Assembly (NCBI GenBank): GCA_033026295.1
Contig: CM065172.1
Coordinates: forward strand, 14,379,165-14,443,164
DNA: 64,000 bases
Source: Channa striata
Lineage: Eukaryota > Chordata > Actinopteri > Anabantiformes > Channidae
Direction: 5' to 3'
Shown here: positions 61,807 to 64,000 of the stretch, in pieces
Layout of the letters: each line of letters begins with the position of its first letter
Numbering within the stretch: position 1 is the first letter of the stretch
Program-made: the position numbers and the translations under genes
The notes under the pieces: model-generated
What the model was told of the DNA's origin: nothing
Database searches by the model: none
Seen by the model: the letters and a program-made list of their open reading frames with translations, nothing else

Positions 61807-62430
61807 TTATTTGCGCTTTTCACCTTCTGGAAGTAAAACTTCTGTTGGAAGAGAAACACAGCTAATGTTTTTTATTTTAAAACCAATTTATTATTACTCA
61901 TTTATTATTAGTGACACTGTTTTACAAAGGATCTGAGACATTTCCAACACTTGGATTAAGACCTATAACACATGTTTCTATGGACCGGCATTGTTCTCTG
62001 AAATATATAAATGAGTGTCACGCAGATGTGGGCACTGTGGTACCGTTTTTTCATCACTCTTACATTTACCATCCTGCTACTGGAGATGCTGAGAACATGT
62101 ACTGATAAATACAATGATTCTATATGAGTGATGTTTGCTAAACCTTACAGTCGTTATACTTAAAAACTCTGTACGGTACACAGACATTGACAGTCACAAC
62201 CGTTAAGCATTATTGTTCCCTTTGATTGTTTGGGGACACGTACGTTTGACCTCCAGCTTGCAGGAGACAGTGGCTTCCCCCTGGGCGTTCTTGGCTCTGC
62301 AGGTGTACACACCACCATCAAAGCTGCACGGCTTACGGATCTCGAGGGAGCAAATGCCCTGGTTGGATATCTGACGAAACTTGGGGTCGTCACCGATGAT
62401 CATCTGATTTTTCATCCACTCGATCTTTGG
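61807..62430 (-). CDS. Myosin-binding protein (C/H family), last two coding exons
   Basis: Partial gene on the minus strand, entering from the right. Exon 62244-62430 (187 nt) encodes most of a C-terminal I-set Ig domain: PKIEWMKNQMIIGDDPKFR, then SNQGICSLEIRKPCSFDGGVYTCRA and NAQGEATVSCKLEVK. LEIRKP-PFDGG-Y-C-A is the hallmark of the last Ig domain of myosin-binding proteins C and H. The final exon 61807-61841 joins in phase (C|AA) and ends VLLPEGEKRK and stop. In this family that domain binds light meromyosin and titin and targets the protein to the sarcomere A-band. I cannot choose between a MyBP-C and a MyBP-H paralogue. The next upstream exon is not in view; about 1.6 kb of intron follows to the window end. 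Confidence 0.82.
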
Positions 62431-64000
62431 CTAAGAAGGAAAAAGAAAAGAGAAATTTACAAACTTACTGGTGGACAAATGTAAAGACTATAATGGGGAC
62501 ATTACTAATACAATGCAATGTGCATAGTAATGTGCAAATAATTTGAATTAAATAAAATCTAAATCAATTTACAAATGTACAGTGTGTAAAAAAAGAACTA
62601 CAGAATATATAAAATATTAGTTCAAGTTGGTTAGACTGTGGAGTTATCTTTTTATCCACTGACCTCAGACAGTCTGAGCTGAGCGTAATAGTCCCGTCGA
62701 CCGGGAGTAACATAAACCTTTTCCTTTTCCAAGATATGTAATGCTCCGGGTTTCAGTGATAAACCCTCTTCTCTCATGCAAGACGACTCTATTTATCGAA
62801 TTACACCTCAGCTGATACTTCAATCCTTCATTACCGATGAGTGAAACATATTTAGTTCTGCTTGTTATTTAAGTTTTCAAAATAGACACGTTCTCTATTT
62901 TAGGAAGTTGGTAATGTAGGTTTAGTAAAGATGGACAAATATTTAGTGAGTATGCAGATTATGCAATTGACTGAAAAAGATTTAATAAAATGTTCTGACA
63001 CAAGTATCAAGTTGTACATTGATGATTTGATGATGATGATTTTACTTGAATAAGGAATGTTTTAGAAAGTTTAACTGAGCTGCACTAAAAGTAAAAGTAA
63101 GATGTGCAATCAGCAGAATTTTGTGTCTTGACTAAATCTTCTCCATTTCCATTTCTGAACCTTCTTCGACAGAGGATGTAGAGGACGATAAAAACGAAGG
63201 ACGTGCTGTTATCCTAGGCAGCAGACCAAGTATATCTGAGCCTTTGGCAGTGGAAGAGCTGCTTCTGTTGATGCTGCTGCTGCTGCAAACCAACACCATC
63301 AACACATGTTACTTCTGTTAGTGTGGTTATCTTGGCAGAGCTGCAGGTTTGATGTGACAGGAAGAGCTGGGAGCCTCGTGCCATGAGATCATAGTTGGAT
63401 CTATCCGTCAGACGTAATCAGCAATCCATCTGGGTCAATAATGTAACTTACTGAGGTGCAAACCAAAACTACATTTTAATGAGCTTCAGCTATACTTGAC
63501 TTGTAGCGGTAATAAAAATATCTTAATAATTTAACATTTTCCATATTAGAGTTCTCACTTTGGGAGTTTTCTTGAACTGACACCGAGCTAAACAAAGACA
63601 AGGTAAATGTAACCAAACACTCATTTATCTTGCTCTGTCGTCCTCTGTCTCTCTATCTTGTCCTGTCATGTTTCTATGTCTGGCCATGCGTGTGTGTGGT
63701 GGTAGCTGGGAGAGTCAGTCACACTGATAACAAACGTGGTCTTGGATGGGTGGCAAAAATACAGCAGCCTTTTACTGCCATTAGAGGACAATAGGATCCA
63801 GCTCTTATCACCGCCTCAGCTCTTTATCAGGGACAGCCGGACAACTTATCTCACTTCATGTCTGTCTGCTGGACATCCTCAACAGTTCTCAATTGGCTCT
63901 GGACACTAAAGTAAATTGACACTTGCTATAGCGTGCTACAGCTCTTATCATACAAAAAGTGAGAGGAGTGTGGGTGATCATGATTGGGTGTTTAAGAGAG
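62431..64000. other. Intron of the myosin-binding protein gene, nothing recognised
   Basis: No further exon of the gene was found on the minus strand. A short CTG run is at about 63265-63285. Confidence 0.5.

Noticed and set aside
62652..62777. Small minus-strand frame (41 codons, MREEGLSLKPG..) upstream of the myosin-binding protein exon
   Set aside because: It has a tempting composition, but it lies in an intron and the Ig exon has its own good acceptor. No splice sites place it in the gene.
1..64000. CRISPR array, operon-like gene order or other prokaryotic systems
   Set aside because: The tandem repeats are microsatellites without unique spacers, and all genes are spliced vertebrate genes.

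Overview
This is nuclear DNA from a ray-finned (teleost, probably percomorph) fish. Genes are compact and multi-exonic with GT-AG introns, and the protein matches are to vertebrate families. Dinucleotide and tetranucleotide microsatellites are frequent. The interspersed repeats are typical of fish: a retroposon tail ending in gcgctatataaataaa-like sequence, a Tc1-like transposase remnant and a Penelope-like remnant. All exon borders below were set by eye from splice sites and reading phase, and each gene's coding sum was checked for divisibility by three.

Layout. (1) 2.5-10.0 kb, minus strand: wnt2b, five coding exons, 390 codons. (2) 10-30.9 kb: a gene-poor stretch with decayed transposable elements, including a Penelope-like fragment at 12.8-13.3 kb, a retroposon tail at 16.2-16.5 kb and a GGAT-tailed retroposon end at 24.2-24.5 kb. 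(3) 31-40 kb: a dense housekeeping cluster with fkbpl (+), tRNA-Phe (-), ebp (-, one base out of frame), tRNA-His (-), tRNA-Glu (-) and ccdc115 (+). (4) 40.9-44.3 kb, plus: a host gene derived from a hAT transposase, with a BED finger. (5) 46.7-48.5 kb, plus: apobec2 with a long charged N-terminal extension. (6) 49.5-57.4 kb, minus: a cell-surface receptor of the Fc-receptor-like type with ten immunoglobulin domains; one Ig exon carries a one-base frameshift. (7) 61.8-62.4 kb, minus: the last two coding exons of a myosin-binding protein (MyBP-C/H) gene whose 5' part lies beyond the window.

The genes do not form a pathway. Fkbpl, ebp and ccdc115 are short, widely expressed genes packed with tRNA genes. 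Wnt2b is a developmental signal with large surrounding non-coding DNA. Apobec2 and the MyBP gene belong to muscle-expressed families. The Fc-receptor-like gene is a fast-evolving immune gene and holds the most unusual structure: its domains fall into three sequence classes in the order A-B1-A-B2 / A-B1-B2 / A-B1-A, which suggests growth by duplication of a four-exon block. Two single-base frame breaks (ebp and Ig domain 2) may be real lesions or assembly errors; each is supported independently by exon-length arithmetic.
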